The notes under the pieces: generated by a model
Told to the model about the DNA's origin: nothing
The model's input: only the letters and a program-made list of their open reading frames with translations
The model's database searches: none
Program-made: the position numbers and the translations under genes
NCBI RefSeq assembly: GCF_015752155.1
Contig: NZ_JADOVI010000011.1
Span: 1 to 64,000, forward strand
DNA length: 64,000 nucleotides
Direction of reading: 5' to 3'
Source of the DNA: Cryobacterium sp. MP_M3
GTDB lineage: Bacteria > Actinomycetota > Actinomycetes > Actinomycetales > Microbacteriaceae
Shown here: piece after piece, positions 7,169 through 15,188 of the stretch
Layout of the letters: each line of letters begins with the position of its first letter
Position numbering within the stretch: position 1 is the stretch's first letter

Positions 7169-7789
7169 TCAGGCCGTGGCGACGAGGATGGTGTCGAGGG
7201 CGACTCCGCCCGTGTCCGCCGGTGACTCAGGGTCGGTGGCGAGGTCGCGGCTGACGGTCTCGCACCGCAGGACCCGCTCTGGCCCCACGATCGAGGACAA
7301 CAGCTCGGGCGTGTAGAGAATGTCGGGGTTGCCAGGGCCCGGACCGCCGGCGCCGATGTTGGCCCGGTCATGGCCGAGCACAAGCAGGTGCCCACCGGGC
7401 GAGAGCCAGCCGAGCGCCCTGGCCAGCAGGGTGCGGAACAGCGCCTCCGGCAGGTGCAGGTACATCACCGTGACCAGGTCGAAGCGTTCCTCGGGTTGCC
7501 AGGTCGTGGCATCCGCCACCAGCCACTTCACGTCGACGCCGGCGGCCCCCGCGTGTTCCCCGGCCTGCGCGATTGCCTCGGCGGAGAAGTCGAGCGCGGT
7601 GACGTTCCAGCCCCGGCCGGCCAGCCAGATCGCGTTGCGGCCGTCGCCGGTGGCGAGGTCGAGCGCGCGCCCCGGTCGCCAGGGCGTCACGGTGTCCTGC
7701 ACGAGCTGCGCCGGCAGGGCCGACCAGAGCCTCGCATCCTGGCCCTCGCGTGCCTGCCGGTAGCGGTCGTCCCACTCGTTCGCGTCCAT
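7169..7789 (-). CDS. class I SAM-dependent methyltransferase
   Basis: A 206-residue protein with the Rossmann motif I GRALDLATGDGRNAIWLA at about residues 38-55, followed by motif II (VTALDFS) and motif post-I (WLVADAT, VTVMYLHLP). The opening DANEWDDRYRQA is typical of the small thiopurine/tellurite-type methyltransferase group. ATG 7789 is chosen because AAGGGA precedes it and homology begins there. The acceptor is unknown; members of this group act on tellurite, thiols or small metabolites. It is separated from the downstream DUF2892 gene only by the CsoR-like palindrome. Confidence 0.85.
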   Translation of the reverse strand: MDANEWDDRYRQAREGQDARLWSALPAQLVQDTVTPWRPGRALDLATGDGRNAIWLAGRGWNVTALDFSAEAIAQAGEHAGAAGVDVKWLVADATTWQPEERFDLVTVMYLHLPEALFRTLLARALGWLSPGGHLLVLGHDRANIGAGGPGPGNPDILYTPELLSSIVGPERVLRCETVSRDLATDPESPADTGGVALDTILVATA

Positions 7790-7871
7790 TGCGAGGTCCC
7801 TTCGATCGATCCGGCTTCCGGCGTGGCAATTTTCGCACGGTTCGGTGCCGACGAGGGCAGAGCGGATGCGG

Positions 7872-9194
7872 TCAGCGGGCGAGCGAGGCGAGCTCCGCCC
7901 GCGTGGACGCGCCGACCTTGCGCAACAGGTTGGCCACGTGGAACTTGACGGTGTTCTCACTGATCTGCAGCGCCTCGGCGATCGCACGGTTGCGCGCCCC
8001 GGAGGCGACCAATTCCAAGACGCCCTGCTCGCGGGGGCTGAGGCCCCATTCGGCTGCCGGCGCCAGCGCAGCGACCGGTGCGTCCAGCGGCAGGGTCACC
8101 ACCATCTCGGAACCCCACCCGGCGGTGGCCTCCACCTCGAGGCTGCCGCTGAGCGCGGCGACCCGGCCGGCCAGCCGGCTCACGCTCGGAACGTCGGTGG
8201 TGAGGTCGCCTGGCCCGTCGTCGCGCACCCGGATGAGCAGGTTGCTGCCGTCGCAGTCCCACTGCACCCGCACCCGGCCGACCCCCTCCTGGTCGATCAG
8301 GGCGAGCACGGCGCCGCGCACGATGGCCCGCCCGGCGTGGGCGACCTCGCCGGGGAGCGCCCGGCCGTTGAGCGGAGGCTCGATGAACTGCACGTCCAGG
8401 TCGCCGAAGCGCACGAGCGGCCGCAGGTCGTCACGCAGCCGTTCGAAGGCCTGCGCGACCGGTTCCTCCGACAGGGACCGGTCTCGGTCCGAGACCGCCC
8501 GCAGCCGCACCATGGCCTTCGCGGTCACATCGATCGCATTCTGGCGCGCCGCTTCCGCGTTGGCATCGCGGGCTCGAAGGACCGCGAGGAGCGACTCCAG
8601 GGTGGTCGCGTGCGCATCGGTGAGATCGGCGATCACCCTGGCCCGTTCGGCGGATGCGGCCCGCGAGTCGAAGAGGTAGGCGGGCGGCGCCGCGGTCACC
8701 TGGCGACGGATGCCGGCGGCCACGAGCTCCCACAACTGCCCGATTACGGCGATGGTCCGGGCCGGCCCGTTTCCGGGCCCGCTGTCAGCGGCGGGGCCAG
8801 GTCGGCCGGATGCCTTGGTCGACTCGGACTCCGGCCCCGGCTCGGGGTCGGTGAGCACGAGCAACGCGCCGGTCGCGGCTAGCCAGGCCGCCACCGGGCG
8901 GGTCCCGGAACCGATCGTCGCATCGACCAGCCACAGAGGAGTGGAGGCCTCCGGCATCGAAGCGCGGAGCGCGTCCAGCTCCGCGATCGAGACCCGGTCG
9001 GTGATGTCGTGGTCTCCGGCCTTCTTCTGCGGCCGCCCGGTGCAGTCTTCGGTGAAGATCACCAGTGCGCTGTGGGCGAGGAGCGGGCGCACGAGTTCGG
9101 AGAGGCTCGCCGCCACGCCGAGCAGTGGGCTCGAGAGCACCAGGTCGATGCGCCTGAGCAACTCGATCGAATGGGGTTGCAGAAGTGGATTCAC
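7872..9194 (-). CDS. LuxR-type regulator with histidine-kinase-like ATPase region
   Basis: A 440-residue regulator. The last ~60 residues are a LuxR/GerE helix-turn-helix (GLSPREQGVLELVASGARNR then ISENTVKFHVANLLRKV). The middle part (about residues 185-370) resembles a helical dimer region followed by a degraded GHKL ATPase: IRVRDDGPGD near residue 322 matches the G1-type box. No response-regulator receiver domain is seen. The gene is divergent from hxlB-hxlA with 121 bp between, so it is the likely regulator of formaldehyde fixation. Fusion of kinase-like ATPase and LuxR output in one chain is uncommon. Confidence 0.8.
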   Translation of the reverse strand: MNPLLQPHSIELLRRIDLVLSSPLLGVAASLSELVRPLLAHSALVIFTEDCTGRPQKKAGDHDITDRVSIAELDALRASMPEASTPLWLVDATIGSGTRPVAAWLAATGALLVLTDPEPGPESESTKASGRPGPAADSGPGNGPARTIAVIGQLWELVAAGIRRQVTAAPPAYLFDSRAASAERARVIADLTDAHATTLESLLAVLRARDANAEAARQNAIDVTAKAMVRLRAVSDRDRSLSEEPVAQAFERLRDDLRPLVRFGDLDVQFIEPPLNGRALPGEVAHAGRAIVRGAVLALIDQEGVGRVRVQWDCDGSNLLIRVRDDGPGDLTTDVPSVSRLAGRVAALSGSLEVEATAGWGSEMVVTLPLDAPVAALAPAAEWGLSPREQGVLELVASGARNRAIAEALQISENTVKFHVANLLRKVGASTRAELASLAR

Positions 9195-9315
9195 GAAACC
9201 AGCCTATCCATTCCCGCGTTCGAGCCGCCGGATCCACGGCAAACCTATCCGAACGGGTAGGGCTGCCGTCCGTTCGGTGGGCCGCGCGCCCGACCGGGAC
9301 GGCGCACGATGAAGT

Positions 9316-9918
9316 ATGCCTTCCCGCAGCACAGCCCCGCCTCTCAAACCCGCCGTCTCGGTCCTGCCGGCCCTCGAACTCATCGCCGCCGAGAACGCCG
9401 CCGTCAGTCGGCGGCTGCAGGAGGACGCCGCGACATCCCTCGACTCGGCCGGCGCGCGGCTGCTGGCCGCCCGCAGCGTCTTCGTCTTCGGGGTCGGCCG
9501 GTCGGGCCTCGCCCTGAAGATGACCGGGATGCGCCTCATGCACCTGGGACTCCGGGTGCACGTGGTGGGGGAGACGACGTCGCCGGCGATCGGTCCCGGC
9601 GATGTTCTGCTGGCGGCGAGCGGCTCGGGCAGCACGGGCGCGATCGTGCGTGCGGCGGAGACCGCCGTCGCAGCCGGAGCCGGGATCGTGGCGATCACCA
9701 CCGATCCCGGCTCGGCGCTCGCCGGCCTGGCCGAGGTGACGGTCGTGGTGCCTGCCGCCCGTAAGCAGGACCACGACGGGCGTTTCTCGGCCCAGTACTC
9801 CGGCGGGCTGTTCGAGCAGAGCGTCGTGGTCATCGGCGACGCCATCTTCCACAGCCTGTGGAAGGCATCCGGCGCCACGGCCGAGGAATTGTGGCCGCGC
9901 CACGCCAACCTCGAATAG
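9316..9918 (+). CDS. hxlB: 6-phospho-3-hexuloisomerase
   Basis: A 200-residue SIS-domain isomerase that turns D-arabino-3-hexulose 6-phosphate into fructose 6-phosphate, the second step of the ribulose-monophosphate (RuMP) route for formaldehyde. The sugar-phosphate site appears as FGVGRSGLALK at about residues 57-67 and ASGSGSTGAIV near 100. The ending FEQSVVVIGDAIFHSLWKAS matches this enzyme rather than other SIS proteins. ATG 9316 is the only sensible start. It precedes hxlA by 89 bp and runs away from the LuxR regulator. Confidence 0.92.
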   Translation: MPSRSTAPPLKPAVSVLPALELIAAENAAVSRRLQEDAATSLDSAGARLLAARSVFVFGVGRSGLALKMTGMRLMHLGLRVHVVGETTSPAIGPGDVLLAASGSGSTGAIVRAAETAVAAGAGIVAITTDPGSALAGLAEVTVVVPAARKQDHDGRFSAQYSGGLFEQSVVVIGDAIFHSLWKASGATAEELWPRHANLE

Positions 9919-10007
9919 CCCTGCCCTGTCGCGACAACCGAGACCACCGCGACTTCCCGACTACCCGACGAATCCAGTTATCCATTCGAACCAGAAAGAA
10001 GAACAAC

Positions 10008-10631
10008 ATGAAGCTTCAAGTAGCCATGGACGTACTCACCACGGATGCCGCCCTCGCGCTGGCCGCGCAGGTCGCGCCCCATGTGGACATCATCGAACTC
10101 GGCACCCCGCTGATCAAGGCTGAAGGCCTGCACGCAGTGACCGCCATCAAGGCGGCCCACCCGGACAAGACGGTCTTCGCCGACCTCAAGACCATGGACG
10201 CCGGAGACCTCGAAGCAGGCCTGGCGTTCACGGCCGGCGCCGACCTCGTGACCGTGCTCGGCGCAGCCGGCGACAGCACCATCGCCGGGGCCGTTGCCGC
10301 GGCGCGCAAGCACGGCAAGGGAGTGGTCGTCGACCTGATCGGGGTGGCCGACAAGGTGACCCGAGCCCGTGAGGTCACGGAGCTCGGCGCCGCGTTCGTC
10401 GAGATGCACGCCGGCCTCGATGAGCAGGCCGAGCCCGGGTTCTCCCTGGCGACCCTGCTCAACCAGGGGGAGACGGCCCGAGTGCCGTTCTCGCTGGCCG
10501 GCGGAGTGAGCGTCGCCACGATCGCCTCCGTGCAGCGGGCCGGCGCATCCGTCGTCGTCGCCGGCGGTGCGATCTACGGGGCTGAGGACCCGGCGGCCGC
10601 TGCCCAGGCGCTGCGCGCGGCGATCATCTAA
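10008..10631 (+). CDS. hxlA: 3-hexulose-6-phosphate synthase
   Basis: A 207-residue TIM-barrel aldolase of the orotidine-phosphate decarboxylase superfamily. It joins formaldehyde to ribulose 5-phosphate to give 3-hexulose 6-phosphate. The family's metal/phosphate signature is clear: IIELGTPLIKAEG, then FADLKTMDAGD (Asp-x-Lys-x-x-Asp), and the phosphate loop ending VVVAGGAIYG. Start ATG 10008 is preceded by GAAAGAAG. With hxlB it gives detoxification or assimilation of formaldehyde, for example from demethylation of aromatics or oxidation of methanol. A strong terminator follows. Confidence 0.94.
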   Translation: MKLQVAMDVLTTDAALALAAQVAPHVDIIELGTPLIKAEGLHAVTAIKAAHPDKTVFADLKTMDAGDLEAGLAFTAGADLVTVLGAAGDSTIAGAVAAARKHGKGVVVDLIGVADKVTRAREVTELGAAFVEMHAGLDEQAEPGFSLATLLNQGETARVPFSLAGGVSVATIASVQRAGASVVVAGGAIYGAEDPAAAAQALRAAII

Positions 10632-10676
10632 GCCCGGGGGGAGCGGATCGGTGGTCTGAAGCCGCCGAAGCGAAAT

Positions 10677-10716
10677 GTGCTGATGGGCCCCGACCTTGGT
10701 CGGGGCCCATCAGCAC
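10677..10716. terminator. bidirectional hairpin terminator
   Basis: Arms GTGCTGATGGGCCCCGACC and its exact complement enclose two bases (19-bp stem). It lies between convergent hxlA and the LAATG surface protein, so it could end both transcripts. No long T-run follows. Confidence 0.75.
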
Positions 10717-10736
10717 CTATGGTTGCTCCGGGGCTC

Positions 10737-12062
10737 CTAGACGCGCCTGCGGCGGGCCTGGATCATGACCACGGCGGCGCCGACGACACTGGCCAGGGCG
10801 GCGAGGCCGCCCAGGAGGCCGCCGTCGAAGCCGGTCGCTGCGAGCAGTGGCGTGGCCGTGGCGGCCGCGGGGGTGATGACGGCCGGAACCGGAATGGCCG
10901 CGATCGACAGCGAGACGGTGGAATAGACCGGGCGCGAGCCGGGCTGTGATGTCGGCGCCAGACGGTCTGTGGGGTTGCCCGCCGGCGTCGGAATGAAGAA
11001 GACGGCCGTCGGCGTGAAGGTGCCGCTCGCGGTCGGCGTGCCCGTCAGGGTGATCACGATGGAACCGTCATCCTGTCGCACCGAGGTGTAGCTGAGGCCC
11101 GTCGGCAGGTCCGTTAACTCTGCGGTCACCACGTTGTCACTGAAGTAGAGGTCGTCGGTGAGGAGCTGGTCGACGGTGTAGGAGAGCACCTGGTTGACGG
11201 GGACCCCCTGCTGGAGGGAGACGGGGGCGAAGACGATGCACGAGCCGCTGGTCTGGTACGACTCCCCGAAGTTGCCGGGCAGGTCGGCCACGATCGACTC
11301 GACGAAGGCCTTCGCCTCGTCGAAGCCGCAGGCGTTCCAGTCCGTGGCGACCAGGGTCACGGCGAACACGCTTGCGCCGGTCGCCTGCGCGCTCGGCTGG
11401 TCGTCTCCCTCGACGGTCGTCCAGCCGTCGAACGTGCCGTCCGTGGCCACGCTGTAGCCGAGGACCGGGTCGCCGGAGCCGGTGTCGTCCGACACGACGG
11501 TCGTGTCGCTCGTCAGGAAGGTCGAGGCATCGTCTGAGCCGAGATTGCCGTCGAATTCCGACACCAGCGTCGCCACTTGGGGGCCGGAGATCGCATAAGA
11601 CCAGCGGGCGTAGTTGCCTTCAAGGGTGAGCGTCAGCACGACGTCGTAGTTGTCGACGGCCCAGTCGGTGGTGCCGTGCATGGTGAGGGTGGACGTGCCA
11701 CCGGCGACGATGTCACTGGTGCTCTCGCCCGGGTTGGCCACGAAGTTCCAGGACTCCTCGTTCACGGGGTCGCTCAGCGTGAAGTTGCCGTAGCCGTCGA
11801 AGGCATCATCGGTCCAGCCGTCGACATTGCTCGCGAAGTCGTGCTGGTAGGCATCACGGATGCTGCCTGTCGTGTCATCGACGCCAGTCCAGGTGACCGA
11901 AGAGGTCGGGATGTCCGTGCTGTCCGCGGACGCCGGGCCGGCCCCGAGGCCGAGGCTCACCAGGGTCAGGGCGCTCACGCCGAGGCCGGCGGCAACGACC
12001 CGAGCGCGGTGGGTATTGCTCAACTTTGGAGGCAGGTGGGTATTGCTCACTTGTGGTTCCAT
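10737..12062 (-). CDS. secreted surface protein with LAATG sortase signal
   Basis: A 441-residue exported protein. The N-terminus has basic residues, a hydrophobic core (VVAAGLGVSALTLVSLGLGAG) and a likely cleavage after PASA near residue 47. The C-terminus has LAATG at about residues 407-411, a membrane helix and the tail RRRR, the layout recognised by class E sortases of high-GC Gram-positives. Ig-like features occur around residues 270-370 (LQQGVPVNQVLSYTVDQL, GTPTASGTFTPTAVF). The function of the ectodomain is not recognised. Codons 5-17 are encoded by a 27-bp tandem repeat (12008-12049), so the mature start codon could be later than ATG 12062. Confidence 0.78.
   Translation of the reverse strand: MEPQVSNTHLPPKLSNTHRARVVAAGLGVSALTLVSLGLGAGPASADSTDIPTSSVTWTGVDDTTGSIRDAYQHDFASNVDGWTDDAFDGYGNFTLSDPVNEESWNFVANPGESTSDIVAGGTSTLTMHGTTDWAVDNYDVVLTLTLEGNYARWSYAISGPQVATLVSEFDGNLGSDDASTFLTSDTTVVSDDTGSGDPVLGYSVATDGTFDGWTTVEGDDQPSAQATGASVFAVTLVATDWNACGFDEAKAFVESIVADLPGNFGESYQTSGSCIVFAPVSLQQGVPVNQVLSYTVDQLLTDDLYFSDNVVTAELTDLPTGLSYTSVRQDDGSIVITLTGTPTASGTFTPTAVFFIPTPAGNPTDRLAPTSQPGSRPVYSTVSLSIAAIPVPAVITPAAATATPLLAATGFDGGLLGGLAALASVVGAAVVMIQARRRRV
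12008..12049 (-). repeat. 27-bp tandem repeat within coding start
   Basis: GGTGGGTATTGCTCA occurs at 12008 and again at 12035 (period 27 bp, about 1.5 copies). Being a multiple of three, it encodes a repeated nonapeptide (SNTHLPPKL, then SNTH) just before the signal peptide of the LAATG protein. Confidence 0.75.
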
Positions 12063-12155
12063 TCCTGTGGGGCGCGGTGCGGGTGCGGGAGTTTCCGTCG
12101 AGGGGCGCGCTGTCGATCAGGTGAGACCCATGACGCAGGGGCCGACGGGAGAAGG

Positions 12156-12227
12156 TCCCCCTTTTGGAGGACTGGACCGAGCCTATCGGCGCAGACGGGC
12201 AGGGCGACACCCCCCGAAAGGGGCTGG
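12156..12227. promoter_or_regulatory. paired CCCCC-A/T-GGGG motifs upstream of surface protein
   Basis: Two similar elements, TCCCCCTTTTGGAGGACTGG (12156-12175) and CACCCCCCGAAAGGGGCTGG (12208-12227), stand in the same orientation, starts 52 bp apart. Each is a short inverted repeat followed by CTGG. They lie upstream of the LAATG surface gene in a 277-bp stretch (12063-12339) that otherwise contains only the HAD-gene terminator. A regulator site is inferred; the protein is unknown. Confidence 0.35.
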
Positions 12228-12285
12228 AGGCGCGGCCCACCGCCTCACGCTCCATCCGGAGAGGGTGTGGCGGATCACGAAAAAG

Positions 12286-12317
12286 CGCGAGGCGCCTCCG
12301 GGTGGGAAGGCGCCTCG
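12286..12317 (-). terminator. rho-independent terminator of the HAD phosphatase gene
   Basis: On the minus strand the stem CGAGGCGCCT / AGGCGCCTCG (10 bp, ten-base loop) is followed by CGC and TTTTT. It lies 23 bp after the stop of the HAD gene. Confidence 0.8.
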
Positions 12318-12339
12318 TGCGTGGTGGATGCGGGGTGGG

Positions 12340-13008
12340 TCAGCCGAGCAGGAGCTTGGCGAGCTGGTCGACCGAGTAGACCGTCGCGGTCGCGGCCGCG
12401 GCCTCGGCCGGGGAGCCGTAGCCCCACTCGACGAGGATGGTGGGAACGCCGTGGGCGGCGGCACCCTCGGCGTCGTAGCTGCGGTCGCCGACCATGACCG
12501 GCGCCGCGAGGTTTGCACCGGCGGCGCCGAGGCGGGTCAGCGCCTCTTCGACGATGTCGGCCTTGGAGCTCCGGGTCTCCGTGTCGGACGCGCCGACCAT
12601 GACCGTGAAGTACTTGGCCAGGTCGAAGTGCTCGAGGATCGTGATGGCGCTGTGCTCCGGCTTGCTCGTGGCCAGGGCCATCGGGATCCTGGCCTCGTGG
12701 ATGCGCTCGAGAAGGCCGCCGACGCCAGGGTACACGGCGGTGTCGAGCATGTGCTCGCCCTGGTAGTCGGCCCGGTAGACAGCGAGGGCCTCGACGGCCT
12801 CATCCGGCGTCATCCCGGCGTATTCGCGGAAGGCCGCGAGCAGGGGCGGACCGACGTAGGCGAGGAGTTCGGAGGCCGGCGGAACCGGGCGGCCGAGGAG
12901 GGCGAAAGTGCGGGCGAGGGAGTTGGTGATGGCCGGGGCGGAGTCGGTGATCGTTCCGTCGAGGTCAAAGAGGATGGCGCTCCAGGTGCGCGTCAGTGTC
13001 GGATTCAC
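12340..13008 (-). CDS. HAD family hydrolase (phosphoglycolate phosphatase-like)
   Basis: A 222-residue haloacid dehalogenase-type phosphatase. Motif I is LFDLDGTITDSA (nucleophile Asp near residue 16), motif II is MALATSKPE, motif III the Lys at SSKADIVEEAL, and motif IV VMVGDRSYD. The helical cap between residues 20 and 85 places it in subfamily I with phosphoglycolate phosphatase and pyrophosphatase PpaX. The ending VEWGYGSPAEA fits the Gph group. The exact substrate is not certain. Start ATG 13008; it forms its own transcript ended by the hairpin at 12286. Confidence 0.88.
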   Translation of the reverse strand: MNPTLTRTWSAILFDLDGTITDSAPAITNSLARTFALLGRPVPPASELLAYVGPPLLAAFREYAGMTPDEAVEALAVYRADYQGEHMLDTAVYPGVGGLLERIHEARIPMALATSKPEHSAITILEHFDLAKYFTVMVGASDTETRSSKADIVEEALTRLGAAGANLAAPVMVGDRSYDAEGAAAHGVPTILVEWGYGSPAEAAAATATVYSVDQLAKLLLG

Positions 13009-13140
13009 TCGCCCATCCTAGGCGGCATGGCCGCGAAATCCTGCACGGGAAAACGAAAACGAGAGTTTATTCCTGTTTCGCCGTTGCCGCCAGCCTCTTG
13101 CGCAGTGTGTCGGACGCGACGGTCGGCGCCTCGCCGCGGC

Positions 13141-13836
13141 CTAGAAAAGCTTGGACTGGGTGTCGTCGAGGCCGCGCATGGCGTCATAGTCGAGCACCAG
13201 GCAGCGGATGCCGCGGTCCTCGGCGAGCATGCGCGCCTGCGGCTTGATGATCTGAGCCGCGAACACCCCGACCACGGGCGCCAGGTGCGGATCCCGGTTC
13301 ATCAGTTCGAGGTACCGGGTGAGCTGCTCGACCCCGTCGATGTCCCCGCGGCGCTTGAGCTCGACCGCGACCGAGCCGCCCGCGGCATCCCTGGCCAGGA
13401 TGTCGACCGGGCCGATGGCCGTCATGTATTCGCGGCGCACGAGCGTGTGCCCGTCGCCGAGCAGGTGGATGTGCTCGGCCAGCAGCTTCTGCAGGTGAGC
13501 CTCGACGCCGTCCTTGATCAGACCGGGGTCGATTCCCAGCTCGTGGGCGGAGTCGTGCAGCACCTCGTAGATGCTGACGATGAGCTGGTCGGCGGTCTTG
13601 GCGTGGGTGACCGTCCAGAGTGCGGTGACGCCGGCATCCGCCTGATCGGCGTCGGGCTCGGATTCGGCCAGGCTGCACGGCGGGCTCATCCAGTTCAACG
13701 GCTTGTAGGAGCCGCCGTCGGAGTGCACGAGCACGCTTCCGTCGGACTTGATCATCAGGAGCCGGGTGGCCAGCGGCAGGTGCGCGTTGAGCCTTCCGGC
13801 GTAGTCGACGGAGCATTGGGCTATTACGAGGCGCAC
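13141..13836 (-). CDS. nucS: endonuclease NucS (EndoMS) for mismatch repair
   Basis: A 231-residue protein matching actinobacterial NucS, which cuts both strands at G-T, G-G and T-T mismatches and replaces MutS/MutL in this phylum. The N-terminal domain opens [20 protein letters not shown]. The C-terminal nuclease core has the PD-(D/E)xK arrangement, with Asp near residue 145 (GPVDILARD) and Glu-x-Lys near 159-161 (VAVELKRRG). The final residues QSKLF are a sliding-clamp binding motif, as expected for NucS action with the beta clamp. ATG 13836. It is separated by nine bases from the following MFS gene. Confidence 0.96.
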   Translation of the reverse strand: MRLVIAQCSVDYAGRLNAHLPLATRLLMIKSDGSVLVHSDGGSYKPLNWMSPPCSLAESEPDADQADAGVTALWTVTHAKTADQLIVSIYEVLHDSAHELGIDPGLIKDGVEAHLQKLLAEHIHLLGDGHTLVRREYMTAIGPVDILARDAAGGSVAVELKRRGDIDGVEQLTRYLELMNRDPHLAPVVGVFAAQIIKPQARMLAEDRGIRCLVLDYDAMRGLDDTQSKLF

Positions 13837-13845
13837 CGTTCGAGC

Positions 13846-15096
13846 TTAACCGGAGACGTGGCGGGTTTCGCGCGCGGCCGGCGCCGCAAGGCCGGCGAGC
13901 ACCATGAGCGCGAGGATCAGGAAGAGGGCGTTGAGGATGCCCCAGGCCTGGCCGAGCAGGCCGAGTACCGGGGGGCCGACCAGGAACGCGAAGTAGCCGA
14001 TCATGGCGACCGCGCTGACCCGCGCGGCGGCGTTCCTGGTGTCGTCGGCGGCCGCCGACATGCCCACCGGGAAGCCCAGCGAGGCACCCAGGCCCCAGAG
14101 CACGGTGCCGCAGTAGAGCAGAATGTGGATCGGCGCCAGGATGAACAGCAGCAGGCCGAGCACACCGAGCACCGCGCAGGCGCGGAGCACCGGCACGCGC
14201 CCGAAACGGTCGATCACGGGTCCGCCGATCACGCGGCCCACGGTCATCGCGGCGACGAACACCCCGAAGACGATCGCGCCCTCGGTGTTGGTGAGACCGT
14301 GGCCGTCGACGGAGGCCAGGGCCAGCCAGTCGTTCGCCGAACCCTCGGCGAAGGTCATCCCGAGCACGATCGTGCCGATCAGCAGGATCTTCGGGTCTGC
14401 CCAGACGGTGAGGCTTGCCCGCAGCCGCTCTCGACGGCTCGTCGGCCCGTCGGCCGTGCCGGCGGCAGACGCGACGGGCAGGTCGACCAGGGGGATGTAG
14501 CGCACGGCGATGAGCATCGTGGCCAGCACCAGGATCGCCATCCCGAGGAGGTGCCAGTGCACGGGCAGTGCGATCAGGGAGGCGCCGGCGCCGATGAGGG
14601 CGCCCACCACGGTGCCGAGGCTGAAGCAGGCGTGCATCAGCGGCATCAGGGTCTTGCCGATTTCACGCTCCGCCGCGGCACCCTCGACGTTCATCATGAC
14701 GTCGAGCGAACCGATCCCGAACCCGACGAGGGCCAGGCCGAAGAACACGAAGGGGGCCGATGTGAGCAGGCTGGCGCCGCCACCGACGAGGATCAGCCCG
14801 ACGACGGAGAGCGAGACGCTGAGCAGCATGGCCCGTCGCGCGCCGAACCGGCCGAAAAGCCAGACGGCGGCGACCAGGCCGAGCACCGATCCGGCGGAGA
14901 GGCCGAAGATGAGGATGCCGACCTCGGCCGTGCTCAGCCGCAGTCCGTCGCGCACGGCCGGGATCCGCGACATCCAGGTGGCCAGGGTGAGCCCGCTGGT
15001 GAAGAAGATGACGAACACGGCGTTGCGCCAGGCGAGAAGGCCGCGCCTGGCCGTGCTGGGGGTGTTCGTTCCGGTCGGCTGGGCGGGCTGGGTCAC
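13846..15096 (-). CDS. MFS transporter (YbjJ-like)
   Basis: A 416-residue, twelve-helix MFS protein. The opening FFTSGLTLATWMSRIPAVRD and the helix 4 segment GFGIGSLDVMMNVEGAAAER are typical of the YbjJ-like group, often annotated as exporters of sugars or unknown compounds. The loop FGRFGARRAM supports MFS. The start is GTG 15096 with GAGGA upstream. It lies just upstream of nucS on the same strand with a nine-base gap, so nucS may be read through from its promoter. It is divergent from the PLP decarboxylase gene. Confidence 0.86.
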   Translation of the reverse strand: MTQPAQPTGTNTPSTARRGLLAWRNAVFVIFFTSGLTLATWMSRIPAVRDGLRLSTAEVGILIFGLSAGSVLGLVAAVWLFGRFGARRAMLLSVSLSVVGLILVGGGASLLTSAPFVFFGLALVGFGIGSLDVMMNVEGAAAEREIGKTLMPLMHACFSLGTVVGALIGAGASLIALPVHWHLLGMAILVLATMLIAVRYIPLVDLPVASAAGTADGPTSRRERLRASLTVWADPKILLIGTIVLGMTFAEGSANDWLALASVDGHGLTNTEGAIVFGVFVAAMTVGRVIGGPVIDRFGRVPVLRACAVLGVLGLLLFILAPIHILLYCGTVLWGLGASLGFPVGMSAAADDTRNAAARVSAVAMIGYFAFLVGPPVLGLLGQAWGILNALFLILALMVLAGLAAPAARETRHVSG

Positions 15097-15188
15097 GGGG
15101 GAATCCTCGGTCGGGGTCGTCGGCCCGTCGAGGCCGTCCTGTCAAAACTACCCGACCCGGTCGATCCGAGGCGGGCTACACTGGCGCC

